Of a DNA stretch of 64,000 nt, positions 22,309 to 34,095 are shown one piece after another. Numbering within the stretch: the first letter of the stretch is position 1; each line of letters opens with the position of its first letter. The stretch lies in NCBI GenBank assembly GCA_029963845.1, contig JANEYF010002701.1, positions 62,001 to 126,000 of the forward strand, given 5' to 3'. The notes under the pieces are model-generated. The model did not search any database. It saw only the letters and a list, made by a program, of their open reading frames with translations, and was not told the DNA's origin. This stretch comes from Rhamnusium bicolor (lineage: Eukaryota; Arthropoda; Insecta; Coleoptera; Cerambycidae). A program made the translations under genes and the position numbers.

Positions 22309-22914
22309 CCTTGTATAATGTCACATGGAGTAACATTGGAATAAATCATTATATTTCAGTTGCAAAATTCATATTTTTCCTTGTACTTGTTTAAGCATAT
22401 TGATTTTCAACACTTTTAATCTAGATCTTATAATATCATAATCAATTTTTTTTAAAGTGTTGTGAACACACGTAGTGCCACTTATTGGCATTTTCCATTT
22501 TGAGAGCTTTCAGCCAACTTTCTCTTCTCACCATATTCTCGGGAAATCTGAAAATAAACACATTTTATAATAACAACCTTCAAAATTGAATTAAAAAAAA
22601 TATCAACAGACTTTAAAACATCTATAGTTTGTGAGCAACCTTAAGAATGAACTTTCCATTCAAGTTAAAATAACTCGTTAAAATATAATTCATTACAAAA
22701 GATGTAAATCGTGTCTGTGTATCATGGTCGTAGAGTACAGATGTACTTACTGTCGCCGGCATTCACCTTGACCGCGAAACTCTTTCTCCAGTCCAGTCTA
22801 TTATTAGCTTTCGAGTTGTGTACACGTTAAGTCACTTGGGCGTATTGTATATTGTTTTTGTGTTTTTATTTCATTTGTTGTACTGGATTGTTGATATTAA
22901 TTTAATGATAAAGC

Positions 22915-24628
22915 ATGGCAGACATACGCAGAGGTAGAAAACGGCCATTGGCTGACAAAGTGAATAAATTCATAGGTGAAATCCTGGATTTATTCTATGA
23001 TGGTGCTAAAATAATTTGTAAAGTGTGCGAGAAAGATTTGATGTGCTGGGATAAGCGTGATTGTGGACTTCACGTAAATAGTGCACTAAAAAAATAAAAA
23101 AAATGGCGTGCCTTCGACAACACAGTTTATGTTTGATTTACTATTAATGCTGATTGTCTGTGATGCTCCGCTGCACATACTCGATAAACAACCATTCCGA
23201 GAATTCTGGAATAAATACAATGCCCAGGTGAAGTTACCAAGTCGCATAACGTTATGTAACTATCTACCAACTGTAAACGTAGACATGGTAAATAGGATGA
23301 AATGTGAATTAAAAAATACACGGCTGTGGTTATCTGTTGATGAGGAAACAGATTGTAAAAAAAATCTATTTTAAATGTTATAGTACGAGTACTGGACCCT
23401 CTTAAACCAACAGTTCCACTGTTACTAGCTAGCAAAAGACTAAGTCAGTCTACTAGCGAAACAATTACCAGGGTGGTACTGGACACGTTAGAAAAATTTG
23501 AACTGTCCAAAAGTCAAGTGTTGATGTTTGTGACTGATGGCGCCGTGACAATGTGTTCGGTAGGCCATTCTTTGCAAGAACAAGGTTGTAAGTTTATACA
23601 TGTTACGTGTAAAGTGCATGCTTTACATCTTGTAGCAGAAACTATTCGAACAGGTTTTCCAAGAGGTGGATGCATTAATAGCAAGTACAAAAAAAGTGTT
23701 TCTTAAATCTCCTAAACGTCTCCGTGCATTTCATAGCAAGTGTCCCGGTATTCCTGAACCACCACAGCCGATTCTTACACGTTGGGGAACATGATTGCAG
23801 GCAGCTTTTCATTATGCTGAATATTTCCAACAAATAAAAGTGTTTCATAAATCTCCTAAACGTCTCCGTGCATTTCATAGCAAGTGTCCCGGTATTCCTG
23901 AACCACCACAGCCGATTCTTACACGTTGGGGAACATGATTGCAGGCAGCTTTTCATTATGCTGAATATTTCCAACAAATAAAAGTGTTTCATAAATCTCC
24001 TAAACGTCTCCGTGCATTTCATAGCAAGTGTCCCGGTATTCCTGAACCACCACAGCCGATTCTTACACATTGGAGAACATGGTTGCAGGCAGCTTTTCAT
24101 TATGCTGAATATTTCCAACAAATAAGCGCTGTGATACCACAATTCAATCTAGATGAGGCTGCAGCTACTAAGGAAAGCCAGACAAAATTCAAGGATATTT
24201 CCGTTGAAACAGCTTTAAAAAATATTGCGAAGAACTATAAACCATTACATGAAAGCATAACAAAATTCGAAAACAGTGCTTTGTCGATAGCGGAGTCACT
24301 GCAAATAGTGGACGAAGTAAGTCTATTGCTACACGCTATAGGTGACGCAACAAATGAGCGCGTTAAAGAAAAGTTCTCAATTGTGTTAAATAAAGACACC
24401 GGTTTTACCAAATTAAGACAAATATGTGATGGTGCAGCCCCAGATCCATCAGGTGCGTTCAAAGACTATTTTACTTATGCGTGTATTACATCAGTAGATG
24501 TCGAACGATCGTTTTCAAAATATAAAAATATATTTTCACCAAAGCGAACATCACTCATGAAGACAACCATAGAAACATACCTGATGCTGCAAAATGGCTA
24601 CACATCTTCTCCAGTTTGTGATAAGTAA
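22915..24628 (+). pseudogene. hAT-superfamily transposase, broken, with 144-bp triplication
   Basis: N-terminus MADIRRGRKRPLADKVNKF followed by a C-x2-C zinc-finger-like segment (CKVCEKDL), as in CGGBP1-type and BED-like hAT proteins. The middle has LWLSVDEETD, VLMFVTDGA and HVTCKVHALHLVAETI, which correspond to the hAT RNase-H-fold region. A tandem triplication follows. The end has ACITSVDVERSFSKYKNIFS and ETYLMLQNGY, the hAT dimerisation motif. A stop after the zinc finger (about 23096), one after KKNLF (23374) and TGA codons in two repeat copies make it inactive. A possible 3' terminus CAGTGGCGTA lies on the minus strand at about 24725-24734. The matching 5' end was not found. Confidence 0.75.
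23696..24127 (+). repeat. 144-bp in-frame tandem triplication inside the hAT gene
   Basis: Units 23696-23839, 23840-23983 and 23984-24127 are nearly identical and 48 codons long. Units 1 and 2 share an in-frame TGA (..GGAACATGATTG..) where unit 3 reads TGG (Trp). Unit 3 joins smoothly to the downstream coding sequence. Confidence 0.92.
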
Positions 24629-24894
24629 GCTAGTTCATCAAGCTAGTTAAGACGGTAAGTTTTACATACATTGTTATAAATTGTAACAGTTTATTGTTTC
24701 TCGTATTAATTAATTTCGCGTACGCCACTGCCCCACGGAACATTTTTGACAGCCCTATTCATTACAAACACTTTTACTGTGAGGTAATTATTAATTAATA
24801 TTTGAATTTCAATTTTAACTGCCTAACTTTTCCGAAAAATAACTTACAAAATTTTCGTAATTTCCAATAATATCTGACTTTTCAAAATTTTGTA

Positions 24895-25237
24895 TTAAAA
24901 TTTCATGTTGCTGGATTTGGTGAGTCTACGAGTACATTCAGGATCTTTTAGAACAATCGGCTTTTCCATTGACAAATATTTAGGTAAATTTGGGAAAATG
25001 GAACGGATTGCATTCTCTTCCAATTTTGGTTTACAGGCAATAATTTCAAACGTTCCGTCTGGTAACAGGTATTTATTTGTCAAGATTGATAACTTCACCG
25101 GAATCAAAATGCAACTCGCATACTACAGAATGTTTTGTTTTAACCCATCGTCCTTGGCGAATCGAAAACTTTTTAAGCCTTCAGTTTTTACAGATGAATT
25201 TGACTTACAACCTGGGATACAACATTGTGCCGGCATG
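24895..25237 (-). pseudogene. THAP zinc-finger domain relic (P-element/THAP family)
   Basis: On the minus strand an ATG near 25237 begins MPAQCCIPGCKSNS, then SFRFAKDDGLKQ. After a stop and shortened middle, VCELHF supplies the second Cys-x2-His pair. The chain continues RSIFPNLPKYLS. This order, C-x4-C to C-x2-H then a (A)(V/I)xSIFPNLPKYL tail, is the THAP DNA-binding domain found in P-element transposases and THAP proteins. A stop, a frameshift and a likely deletion of the central tryptophan region mark it as dead. No transposase core was found next to it. Confidence 0.6.
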
Positions 25238-25259
25238 CTTATTTACCTACTTTAGGTTA

Positions 25260-27164
25260 TATGGAAGAAATAAAATATATCGTATTTTAATTATCAGTAC
25301 ACAATATTATCTACATTTAATAAACTTTAATTTACAAGAGTCTACAATAATTACTACTTGTTAAAAACCTTGATCTGAAATAAATAAAGATATGCTTTAA
25401 TATATAAACACGTACAAAAGCGGTCATTATTCGGAACATCAGGTCTTCATGCGAGGTTGCACGATTTCTTATTTCGTGGCTGGGACATAAAGAAGGCTGT
25501 GGTTCCATCTTCCATCATAAATCAATCCCACCAGGTAGGGTAATTGATTAAATGTTGGAATAACAATTTAGACCAGCAGTAGCCGTTGTTCCCATAGGAG
25601 TCTGCATCTTATCATTATACTCACAAGAAAGCTGTCCGCCGAGTCATAGTTTGAGTAAGAACCACGGTAAGTAATAAACCAGGAGATCAAACTGGACAGA
25701 TTTCGTCAGCCTAGGTTTGAATAAGGTACTATCTGTCTGTCTGTTATAATTGATATCTAGAACTTGCCAAATTTTAGCAACTATTACCGCTGTACCATTT
25801 AAAGTTAATTTCTGTAAATATTAGGGTAGTTGCGGGGTGACGGAAAAAATACGATCTTAATTTTTTCTTCTGCTTCACAATTTTGTTTTTGTTTTTATTG
25901 CATATCATTCTTTTGGCCCATCAGGCAAATTTTAATGAAACCTAATTTTGGTTGTAAATTGTTTAGTTTTTAATTCAACTTTATACTTCTGTAATAACTA
26001 TACAGGTACAGTTTTAATTTGTAGCATATTTTGTTTTTTTTTTTTGAAAAATTCTCTGCTTTTTATTTTTCTAAGAGAAAGATATCTGTGTTCTTGCATT
26101 GTACCAAAGTTACTAAAATAAATAAGTTTCTACCTAGTTAACAGTTTGTTGATACCCGTAACTACTGTTATTAATATTTTTATTAACAACATGACGCCCA
26201 CTTAGTTTTATCTTGCCTTTTAACTTGACTTATACCTTATTAGAAATTAGTTACTAAAATCAACCAACATTCTAAATTTCACCATTTTTCTTTCTCAGAA
26301 GTATTTATTAGAAGTGATACTTTGTTTAAACTACAGTGTAATCACTATTTCATATTTCTTCTGATAAATAAAGCTAAAAGCCTGTTTGATAATATTTGTC
26401 AACATTTAACAACTGTCCTGATCTACGAACCCACAGGAATTACACACATTGATATTTAAATTTTATTATATCTTTGGTAGTGAATAATTAATTGGTTGAT
26501 ATTTATTGTGTTAATAACTTGCATTCAGTTTGCGAAATACCTTCTTTAAATTCTGAAAATTTGTGTAAAATACGTCAATTATACTTCAAAAAATTTCGAA
26601 CAAAGAATATATATTCATTTATGGTTTCTGTAATACTATTCCATATATTAGAAAATCCGTTGTTCATTTTGACAATTTTATTCGTTTCAAAGTTATCGAG
26701 TACAGAAAAATACCACCAACCGCCAGTTCGCTTGTACACAAATAGACAAATAGAAAAACGATTACTTTTTAATTTTCAGCGAGTGAAATAGTCCATTTGG
26801 CATATTTTTTTTGTGTTCTTTTCGAATAACATATCGAAACTTCAAAAAAAGGTATACAGGGTGACGTTTTTTAGAGGTAAGAGAAAACAAATTTTATGTA
26901 GTGTAGATTTGTTTTTTTTTCTGTCATACATATATTTCTGGAGGATTTACAGTGTATTAATTGTATCAAATATGAATCTATTACTTAATTTCTTGTCAAA
27001 GTTTTGGCAAAAAGCATAAATTACCCCGCATTTTACTAATAAATATCCATTTTCAAATCCAGTTTCTATGGATGGTTCTGATTACCCTTGTAGTCGTCTT
27101 TTAACGAAATTAAATATGTCCTTTTTATACCATATAACACATACATAAATGTTCTTGTTTTTAG
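25260..27164. other. Intron 3, last part: no gene recognised
   Basis: AT-rich non-coding sequence. A TATACAGGGTGACG motif occurs at about 26853. The 99-codon frame at 26492-26791 is A/T-driven and resembles nothing I know. Confidence 0.4.
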
Positions 27165-27241
27165 TGCCGGTTTTGGGATATACCTATTTATTTTGTTAAC
27201 AAGTACATGGTATGACGTAATGATTTATCAGCATTTGGAAG
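27165..27241 (+). CDS. nrf-6-like: NRF-6-like acyltransferase, exon 4 (first membrane span)
   Basis: A short exon for residues 215-240 plus one base, too small to stand out without its neighbours. The acceptor is GTTTTTAG|TG and the donor GAAG|GTAAGA. The peptide is hydrophobic (AGFGIYLFILLTSTWYDVMI) and ends QHLE. It matches the family's first transmembrane helix, which follows the NRF domain and ends in a (G/S)T-x-YD motif. Phase 2 in and phase 1 out agree with exons 3 and 5. The frame stays open for 134 bases past the donor, so an unspliced reading exists but loses family similarity. Confidence 0.8.
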
Positions 27242-27433
27242 GTAAGATATGCAAAATACCACTCAGCAAAATTTTAAGCGAAATCATAAGCGAACAGCCT
27301 AAAAATAAAGACGTTATTATTATAATTTCGGCGGGCATACTTGTGTGCTATGTTTTAGCAAGCTTATATGATTAGAATAAATGCTTCAGAAATCGAGGAC
27401 AAATATTTCTTCTGAGTTTGCAGAAGTGATGTA

Positions 27434-28107
27434 GTGCTGCCGGTAAGGTTGTATACGCACCGGCAGCAACTTTTTGTAGCGCAACGTTTCGCAACTTTTT
27501 TGTTGCGCAACGAAATAATGCAATAAAGTCGATCTATTTTCTACATGCAACATTTGGGTCGCAACAGGTAATAAATTCAGTTTATTCATAAGCATCGTCC
27601 AGTGACAAGTGTTTTTTGATCAGATTTTGACGCTCCCCCAAACTCATCACAGATTTTGAACAGACAAAATGGCAGGCAAACAGAGACGACCATTTTATTG
27701 TGGCAATTTTTAAAGCTATTGGATGAACAAAAGAAAAATAGATTTTGGGTTCACCCGATTAACCAAAAAAGAAATATCCCTGATTTCATTCGTGAGTTAA
27801 GAAAAGATCCCGAAAAATTTTACAACTATTGCCGAATGAGTTCTTTTTCTCCATTTATAATAACACTTGTTTTTAAAAATGTACTTTACCCCACGAATGT
27901 TGCGAAGAAACTGACGATTCCTCTTCGGCAGCGCAACTTCGCCCTCTTGTTGCGAGACGATGCGAAACGTTGCATGGCACCGTTGCACGCGGTGCGCGCC
28001 CGTTCCATCTAATTCCAAAGCAAATTTGGAGCGTGCAACGTTGCGCAATGTTGCGAAACGTTGCGCTACAAAAAGTTGCGGCCGGTGCGTGGCCACCCTT
28101 CCACTCG
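27434..28107 (+). mobile_element. Internally deleted PIF/Harbinger-type element
   Basis: Terminal inverted repeats share GCACCGGC(A/C)GCAACTTTTT followed by GTAGCGCAACGTTTCGCAAC (left about 27445-27490, complement at right about 28055-28107). The region is rich in GCGCAAC/GTTGCG blocks. The interior keeps the first part of a transposase-like gene. Exact termini and target duplication are unclear. Confidence 0.65.
27656..27850 (+). pseudogene. PIF/Harbinger transposase N-terminal fragment
   Basis: The frame reads LLDEQKKNRFWVHPINQKR, then IRELRKDPEKFYNYCRMS. The pattern R-x-(W)-V-H-x-I-N-x-x-R followed by ELxxDxxKFxxYxRMS is typical of the region just before the nuclease core in animal Harbinger transposases. 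The catalytic core is missing; the frame runs into the right inverted repeat. Usual length is 350-400 residues, so most of the gene was lost. Confidence 0.65.
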
Positions 28108-28109
28108 AT

Positions 28110-29339
28110 GTTGGTGGTGGTACGGGTTGGAGTGTGCGTTTTTAAAGATTTAAAACCTGGAACTAAATTTTATTAATACGAATAAAATTTTAATTCTGTT
28201 CCTATGGAACAGAACTATAAGTTTAAAGTATTTTTTTGTGTTTCTGTTTTACTAATGAGTTCCTTTTAATTTGTGAATTAATTATAGTTTAATTCTAATA
28301 TAAAGCATTTTTATTTTTTGTTCCTTATTTCTGTTATACCATATTTACCAAAGTTATCTCTATTATGTGTATACTGTACCTTTGTTAATTTTGTATCGTT
28401 AAGAAAACATGCTCTTTTATTTTCCATGTTTTGGTATTTACTAAATTAATTATAAGAAATAAATAAAAAATGTTAATTTAAAAATATATCTAAATCAGTA
28501 CAGAAACACATTCAAAACGCGTACCGATGCTAAAAACTAGAGGGGCGTATGGTTATGCGCTTTTTCGACTACACCACTGATCTGGCAGTATCCTATTTAC
28601 ACAATATTATGTTCTAGTGTATGTAATACAAGCTAAAATTGTCCTGTGATCCCTGGGCAAGCATACTATGGCTGCTTGCCAGTAATCAAATATTATTTCT
28701 GTTATTTTCTAAGACATAGGTACCATAAAATTTGTATCAATTTCTGTCATTTTAATATTATTAAAATATATTGGCTATAATGATTTATTTGTGGTATCTT
28801 ATGTTTTCTCGCACTTTATTTGGGTATTAAGCCACTGTCTTAACAAATTATTCTGAACACTTATTTAATTTATTAAACAAACCTCCTCGCCAAAAGAATG
28901 AGTCAGAGGTTGGTTTAAAAAAAAATGTTTATACCTGTACACAAAATTTCTCACAACTAAAAAAATATCAACCTGAAAAAGAAATTATTAAATGTAACAT
29001 ATTTTAGGTTAGAAAAGTTGACGTTTCGGAATACAATCTGATAGAGTGGTTGGTCTGTTCACATATTTCCACAGATACCTGATTATATTACACTAATGTT
29101 TTTACTTACTTCCTCTCTAAGAATTGTTTATCAGTTGTTACAAACGTCTACAAAATATTTTTTCTCGCACCATTCACTGCTAAGGTCATTAGCGGTATAC
29201 TTGTCTGGATAACAGTATCTGCAGTTATAAATTAATAAAATAACAAGTAAATAAATCGATAAATAAATAAATAATAAATATACAATTAGTGACTAGAAAT
29301 TGTAGTTAAAAGTAGTGACGTTATAATTTATAATATATA
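28110..29339. other. Intron 4, first part: nothing recognised
   Basis: AT-rich sequence without a credible ORF or repeat pair. Confidence 0.4.
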
Positions 29340-29607
29340 TCAACTTTGAGATCATCAAGAAGTCTATCAATCACATCCCTTCTCTGTTATTCAGACATCC
29401 TATAAGTGTGTCTGGTATATGTTGCTGACGGGCATTTTCATACTCGGCTAATTCCAGAAGTATATGCTTCACTATAAGTCCGACCCTGCATGTAGGTCAC
29501 CTTGTTTGTCTAGTTCCTAATATTATATGATGCAGAGATCAGCTGTGTATGTCCAATTTCAAACGGGTGAGAACTACCCTCACTTTGGGTTAGATTCCAT
29601 TGTATTA

Positions 29608-31228
29608 GGTTAGGTTAGGTTTGTTGTGAGTGGGTCTCAGTAGACCCTCCACTGCGGCCATCAGCAGGCCTATTGTGGCTCACGCCTAATTATATTTCAC
29701 CCAATAAGTTCAGTCTCTTAATGAAACCGATAACTTTATTGGGTGAGAATGTATCCAGATCCTCTGGCAGCAGTTGCCCTTTTGCCAAATATTGAGAATC
29801 GGATCCTCTCCACAGCGGGACAGGTGCATAAGATATGGTCTGCCTTCTCATCATCCTCCAGGCATAGACGGCACTCGGCGTTTTCCGCTAGGCCGAGTTT
29901 ATGCAGATGATAATTTAGTCGGCAGTGCCCGGTATATAGGCCTGTTAGAGTTTTCAGGTGTGTCCTGTTTAACTCTAAAAGTTTCTTAGCTCTTGATTTC
30001 AAAGGATACTTTATAAACGCCTTCGAATGAACTAATCTTGGTAACTCTTGCCAATACTGGAGAGTTTGCCTTTCAGCCCAGGTTGAGATAGCCATCTTGG
30101 CAGTACTTGAGGATATTCCAAGTATTGGTTCTGGTCCGATGAATCGTGATCCCGCTCCTTCTCTGGCTAAGGAGTCCGCTATTTCGTTACCTTCCATACC
30201 AGAGTGGCCGGGTATCCAGACCAGAGTCACTTTGTTGTTCTTGCTCAAATGATTTAGAGCTTTCTGACAGTTCCATACCGTTTTGGAGTTACACCGGTAG
30301 GAGCCAAGAGCTTTTATAGCTGCTTGGCTATCTGAGAAAATTTTTATTGATCTGCGTGTAAGATGCATATATTCCAGCCTTCGTACACACAGTTCAATGG
30401 CATGAACCTCAGCCTGTAAAACAGTTGCATGAGTACCTAGGTTTGAGACTATCTTCACCCTTGGTCTGTAGCTGTGTACTCAGGCTCCTGTTCCCTCGGG
30501 AGTTTTGGAGCCGCCTGTAAACCAACAACTGTCTGCCTTCAGTAGGTCGGCTTTATTCCGATCCCACTCATCTCTTTCTGGAGAAAGGATGTTGAAGGTT
30601 AGCTCGTAGTTGGTCATAGTAGGCATAGTATCCGAGGGCATTCCCAGGATGCTGTGATTCTCTATGTCATCCAGCAGCCTGTTCCGCTCCATGATACTAG
30701 TCTGCGGCATATTAATGGCCGCTTGTTGCAGTCTGTATGTTGCCCACCTGGCCTCTCTCTCCAGATATATATGAAGAGGGGGTAAATCCAGGAGGATTTC
30801 CATTGCAGCTGACGGTGTGGTGCTAATTGCTCCCGTTACGGTCATGCATGCTAATCTCTGCAGTCCAGAGAGTTTGGATTTGGCCGTCCGTTGTAATCCT
30901 TTTGGCCACCAAACAATGGATCCGTATGTTATCATTGGTCTGATGACCGTGATATAGATCCAGTAAATTTGTTGGGGAACCATGCCCCAGGATTTGCCAC
31001 AAATACGATGGCATGTCCATAGGGACAGCTTTGCTTTGTGGATTACCTTTTCCAGATGGGAGTTCCAATTAAGTGATTTATCCAGAGTGATTCCTAGATA
31101 TTTCACCTCCTCCGCAAATGGAATAGTTTCACCCATTAAAGTGGGAGGTCTTAAGTCCTCCAGCTTCCTTTTCCGGGTGAATGGTACTATTACTGTTTTT
31201 TGCGGGTTTACAGACATCTGTTCCCTGT
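29608..31228 (-). mobile_element. I-type LINE copy 1, 5'-truncated, with 13-bp target duplication
   Basis: Flanked by a perfect 13-base repeat TTCCATTGTATTA (29595-29607 and 31229-31241). The minus strand encodes the RT thumb and a complete RNase H followed by a CCHC-like tail. The 5' end stops shortly after MSVNPQKTVIVPF, far inside the RT. The 3' end is a short CCTAA-rich tract (CAAACCTAACCTAACC). It is closely related to copy 2 at 41207-43704, so both are from one recently active family. Confidence 0.88.
29736..31217 (-). pseudogene. LINE ORF2 fragment: RT thumb, RNase H, C-terminal zinc motif
   Basis: Two frames, 31217-30480 and 30458-29736, are separated by one stop near 30480. The first has EVKYLGITLDKSLNWNSHLE (RT thumb). 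The RNase H region has SCWFTGGSKTPEGTGA, QAEVHAIELCVRRLEY, IKIFSDSQAAIKAL and VWIPGHSGMEGNEIADSLA. The first catalytic aspartate (DGSK in copy 2) is Gly here. The tail HKLGLAENAECRLCLEDDEK with HILCTCPA resembles the C-terminal zinc knuckle of insect LINEs. The catalytic YVDD part is missing through 5' truncation. Confidence 0.85.
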
Positions 31229-33155
31229 TTCCATTGTATTACTGATGGTGTAATTTCCCATAATTTATTCTCAAGCTTATTCCACTCAGTTTGTCATACA
31301 TCGTTGATCTTGTGCTTGACAGATACCTTTTGTCATCAGGATGAAGAGGAATTTCTTCCTTAGTTCCGCTTTCAGCTTCATCATTTGCCCCGATCTCATA
31401 ACTCATTTCTTGCTATTCCAATATGCCCAGGAATCCAAATAAATTTTATTACTTCTCCTGTTCGATGTAAATGGTGGGTCAAATCATCGGATCAAAATCA
31501 AAGGGACTTTTAATTCCATGCATGGCGCTAAGTGATTCTGAGAAGAGCAGGAATGTACCATAATTTATATTTATATACAACAGATCTTAAAAAATTTAAT
31601 AATTGCATACAACTCCGCTGCATAAATGCTTGTCACCGGATGATGATTCCATAAGTATGATTTTCCTATGCTTGCAAATACACTTCCCACTCTTTGATCA
31701 GCTTTAGATACAACTGTAAGTATGATTAGAAAGTTAGCGTATCTGCCAATGGTTTCATTGAGAGTCGCCAAATTGAAGACACGATTTGTTAAATACAGCG
31801 CTCTCCAAGTGGGCTCCTGGAAGATTCAAGCGCCAAGGACGAATCTCACAAAAACTCACTTGATATACTGGTGGAAAAGTATCACCGAGTCCATCAGGTA
31901 CCTCCTACAATCTTACTCCTGCCGGTCTTGTTATGGTAGGTCTCGCTTCAAAGGTGATATGGTCCTCTTTGTTAAATATTGTACTATGGTTCGGGTGGTT
32001 ACCAAGACGGTTCCATCTTAAACGTACTGGGGAACTCTAATAGACTGGTCCGGAAGGTTCCTATCATCAACCTCAAACCAGACTAATAAATGGTATCCAA
32101 TGTTTTAAGACATTACCTACATTCCCCAGAATATATTATGCTTCCATAATCCATATTGGCTGGAATCACAGATTTCTATAGACCAAGCAGAATCTCTCTA
32201 TCTGCTCCCCAATTTATGTTAGCTAACGAACGGACAATATTTAATGAATATTTGAAAGATATATAACAATGTCGTTCACATACAGGCAGCTTCCAACACA
32301 TTAACGGCGATGAAAATAATGTTGCGCTGAGAGTAGAAATTTGTGGTATCCCATTTTTTAGACGTACCGAATCAGAAAGTTTGCAACCGATTCTTACCTT
32401 TAAACGTCTCGTCTTCAAAAAACTTTCTGTAAACTTTGGCAAGTTACTTTTAATTCCCCAATCATGTAGCTATATGAGGACACCATATCTTCAAATCACG
32501 TCGTATGCCTTACCAAGATCGAAAAATACGTTCACAACATGACTTCTCGCAGCAAGGCCTGTTAGGATTGAATGTTCCAACCGTATCGGATGATCTGAAT
32601 TTTTTGAACTAAATTTGCAGCTCAAAGAAAAGTTGATGTTTCTCAAAATGCTTTTACCGTTTTTTTCAAGAATCTTGCATATGCAACATATCAAGAATAT
32701 AGGACGGTGATTTATGGGGTTGTTTGTGTCCTTTCCATATTTTGATAGAGGTACTATAAGAGCCTCTCGCCATTTGCCAGAGTAGATGATGCCTTCTAGC
32801 AGATCTTATTAAACAGGTTCAAAATTGTAGCTTTCTGAGAATCTGGTAGTTGACGTACCATTTCGTATGGGATGTTTTCAGACCCCGGAGAGCAGTTTTA
32901 AAAATTTAATTGAAGAAATTTCGACGTGTAACTATTGAAGCGGCCACTTAATTTAAAGTGCCCTGCTAATATATTTTTAGTTGATTATAAACCAGTAGCA
33001 CCAGAGGAATTGAAGATATTTTTATTCCTTCAATGGCTCTAATCTTTCTCCATATCTCACTCACCGAACCGGCTTCCTAACCAGCCTGTCTGAGTTCCCA
33101 TAGGTAAGGACAGTATTTGTACAGGTGAAGCGAGATCTAGACCGTGTTTATTCAT

Positions 33156-33203
33156 TACTCAGTTTACCTACAAGCGTACCGCAACGCTTGTAGGTAAATT
33201 GAG
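33156..33203. repeat. Short hairpin, about 20-bp stem
   Basis: ACTCAGTTTACCTACAAGCG is followed after eight bases by CGCTTGTAGGTAAATTGAGT, complementary with one mismatch. Purpose unknown. It lies directly before a hAT-like fragment and may be an inverted-repeat end. Confidence 0.75.
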
Positions 33204-33435
33204 TGTAGACAGCGCGAGGATAAAAATAAGTAGTAACAACTATGTCAATAGTATTACAGAGGACGCAAAAAAATCAATACATGTGGGACTGTGGATTTGT
33301 GTTGACGAAGCCATGAATTTTAAGAAACATAAAATCATTGATGTTATTATGCGTATTTTAAGTGCCATTCAGAGTACATCTCCACCCTTAATATGTAGTA
33401 AACGGGTGTTGCAGACCAGTGGACCAAAAAGGTAA
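33199..33435 (+). pseudogene. hAT-like transposase fragment
   Basis: A 78-codon frame whose KSIHVGLWICVDEAMNFKK, then VIMRILSAI and PPLICSKRVLQTSG parallel the hAT segment at 23325-23450 (LWLSVDEETD, RVLDPLK, PLLLASKRLSQSTS). Only this central piece is present. It is a relic of a related hAT family. No termini were identified. Confidence 0.5.
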
Positions 33436-33439
33436 ATTC

Positions 33440-34095
33440 ATATATCTGAAATTTAGTGAGGCAAAAATTGCATTCTAAACAACAGATTTAAATGGATTTT
33501 TTCCTATCTTGCAAAATAATGGTAGTTTATTAGTAACGTTTTTTACAAATTGACTCATAAAACACCCTATATAGTACCGATCAACTCATCATTGATATTA
33601 ATTTTACAACAAGCACGACTGAATACTCAAGTGCTATTCCAAAATTCGATAATTTGTTGTCCATATACCTCTTGTTATCCTGAGTGTATGTGTAAAGTTG
33701 CCAGTCTAATATGATCATGTATCCCGATATGAGTCATGTAACTTTTCTGGCTCATATTTTGCAATATACTAATTCCTTGAACACAGTACAGGCGGTTTCA
33801 TGAAATGTTACATTCGAGGTATGTATTTTGAGTGTTCCATACAAATGGTTGTTATTTTCTCTTATCACATGTACCGACCCTGCTAGCTCGGAAATTGTCC
33901 GGTGTCTTGATAGCTTTCCTATGCGGATGATATATCAGACCAATAAATACGTTGATAATTAAATACCCAAACGATGTGCGAGAAAAAAATATTTAGATAT
34001 ACTATAAAGGTTCTATACATAAATATTATAACAATAATAAATATGAATTTTGATATCTATTCATCAATAAGAATAAGTCATTTTCTTATTTTCAG
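33440..34095. other. End of intron 4: nothing recognised
   Basis: AT-rich sequence up to the exon 5 acceptor; no gene or repeat pair seen. Confidence 0.4.

Larger units (their letters stand above)
29340..33090 (-). mobile_element. Old I/LOA-type LINE (RT plus RNase H), split by a younger LINE
   Basis: The minus strand carries, from 33090 down, PGSENIPYEMVRQLPDSQ, then ICCICKILEKNGKSIL and VNVFFDLGKAYDVI (RT domain). RNase H pieces follow at 31770-31440 (SIYAAELYAIIKFF, FIWIPGHIGI). The C-terminal tail continues at 29590-29350 (VVLTRLKLDIHS, KHILLELAEYE), so the ORF is interrupted by the insertion 29608-31228. Many stops and indels show great age. RT with a C-terminal RNase H is characteristic of I, LOA and related LINE clades. 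I cannot place it more exactly. Confidence 0.72.

Noticed and set aside
23675..24142. 155-codon minus-strand ORF with a threefold internal repeat
   Set aside because: Antisense shadow of the 144-bp hAT triplication.
26492..26791. 99-codon ORF in intron 3
   Set aside because: A/T-driven composition, no motif, no splice sites fitting the NRF-6-like frame; probably chance.
27242..27375. Extension of exon 4 past its donor as an alternative coding end
   Set aside because: The frame stays open, but the residues do not resemble the family. The GTAAGA donor restores the correct phase with exon 5.
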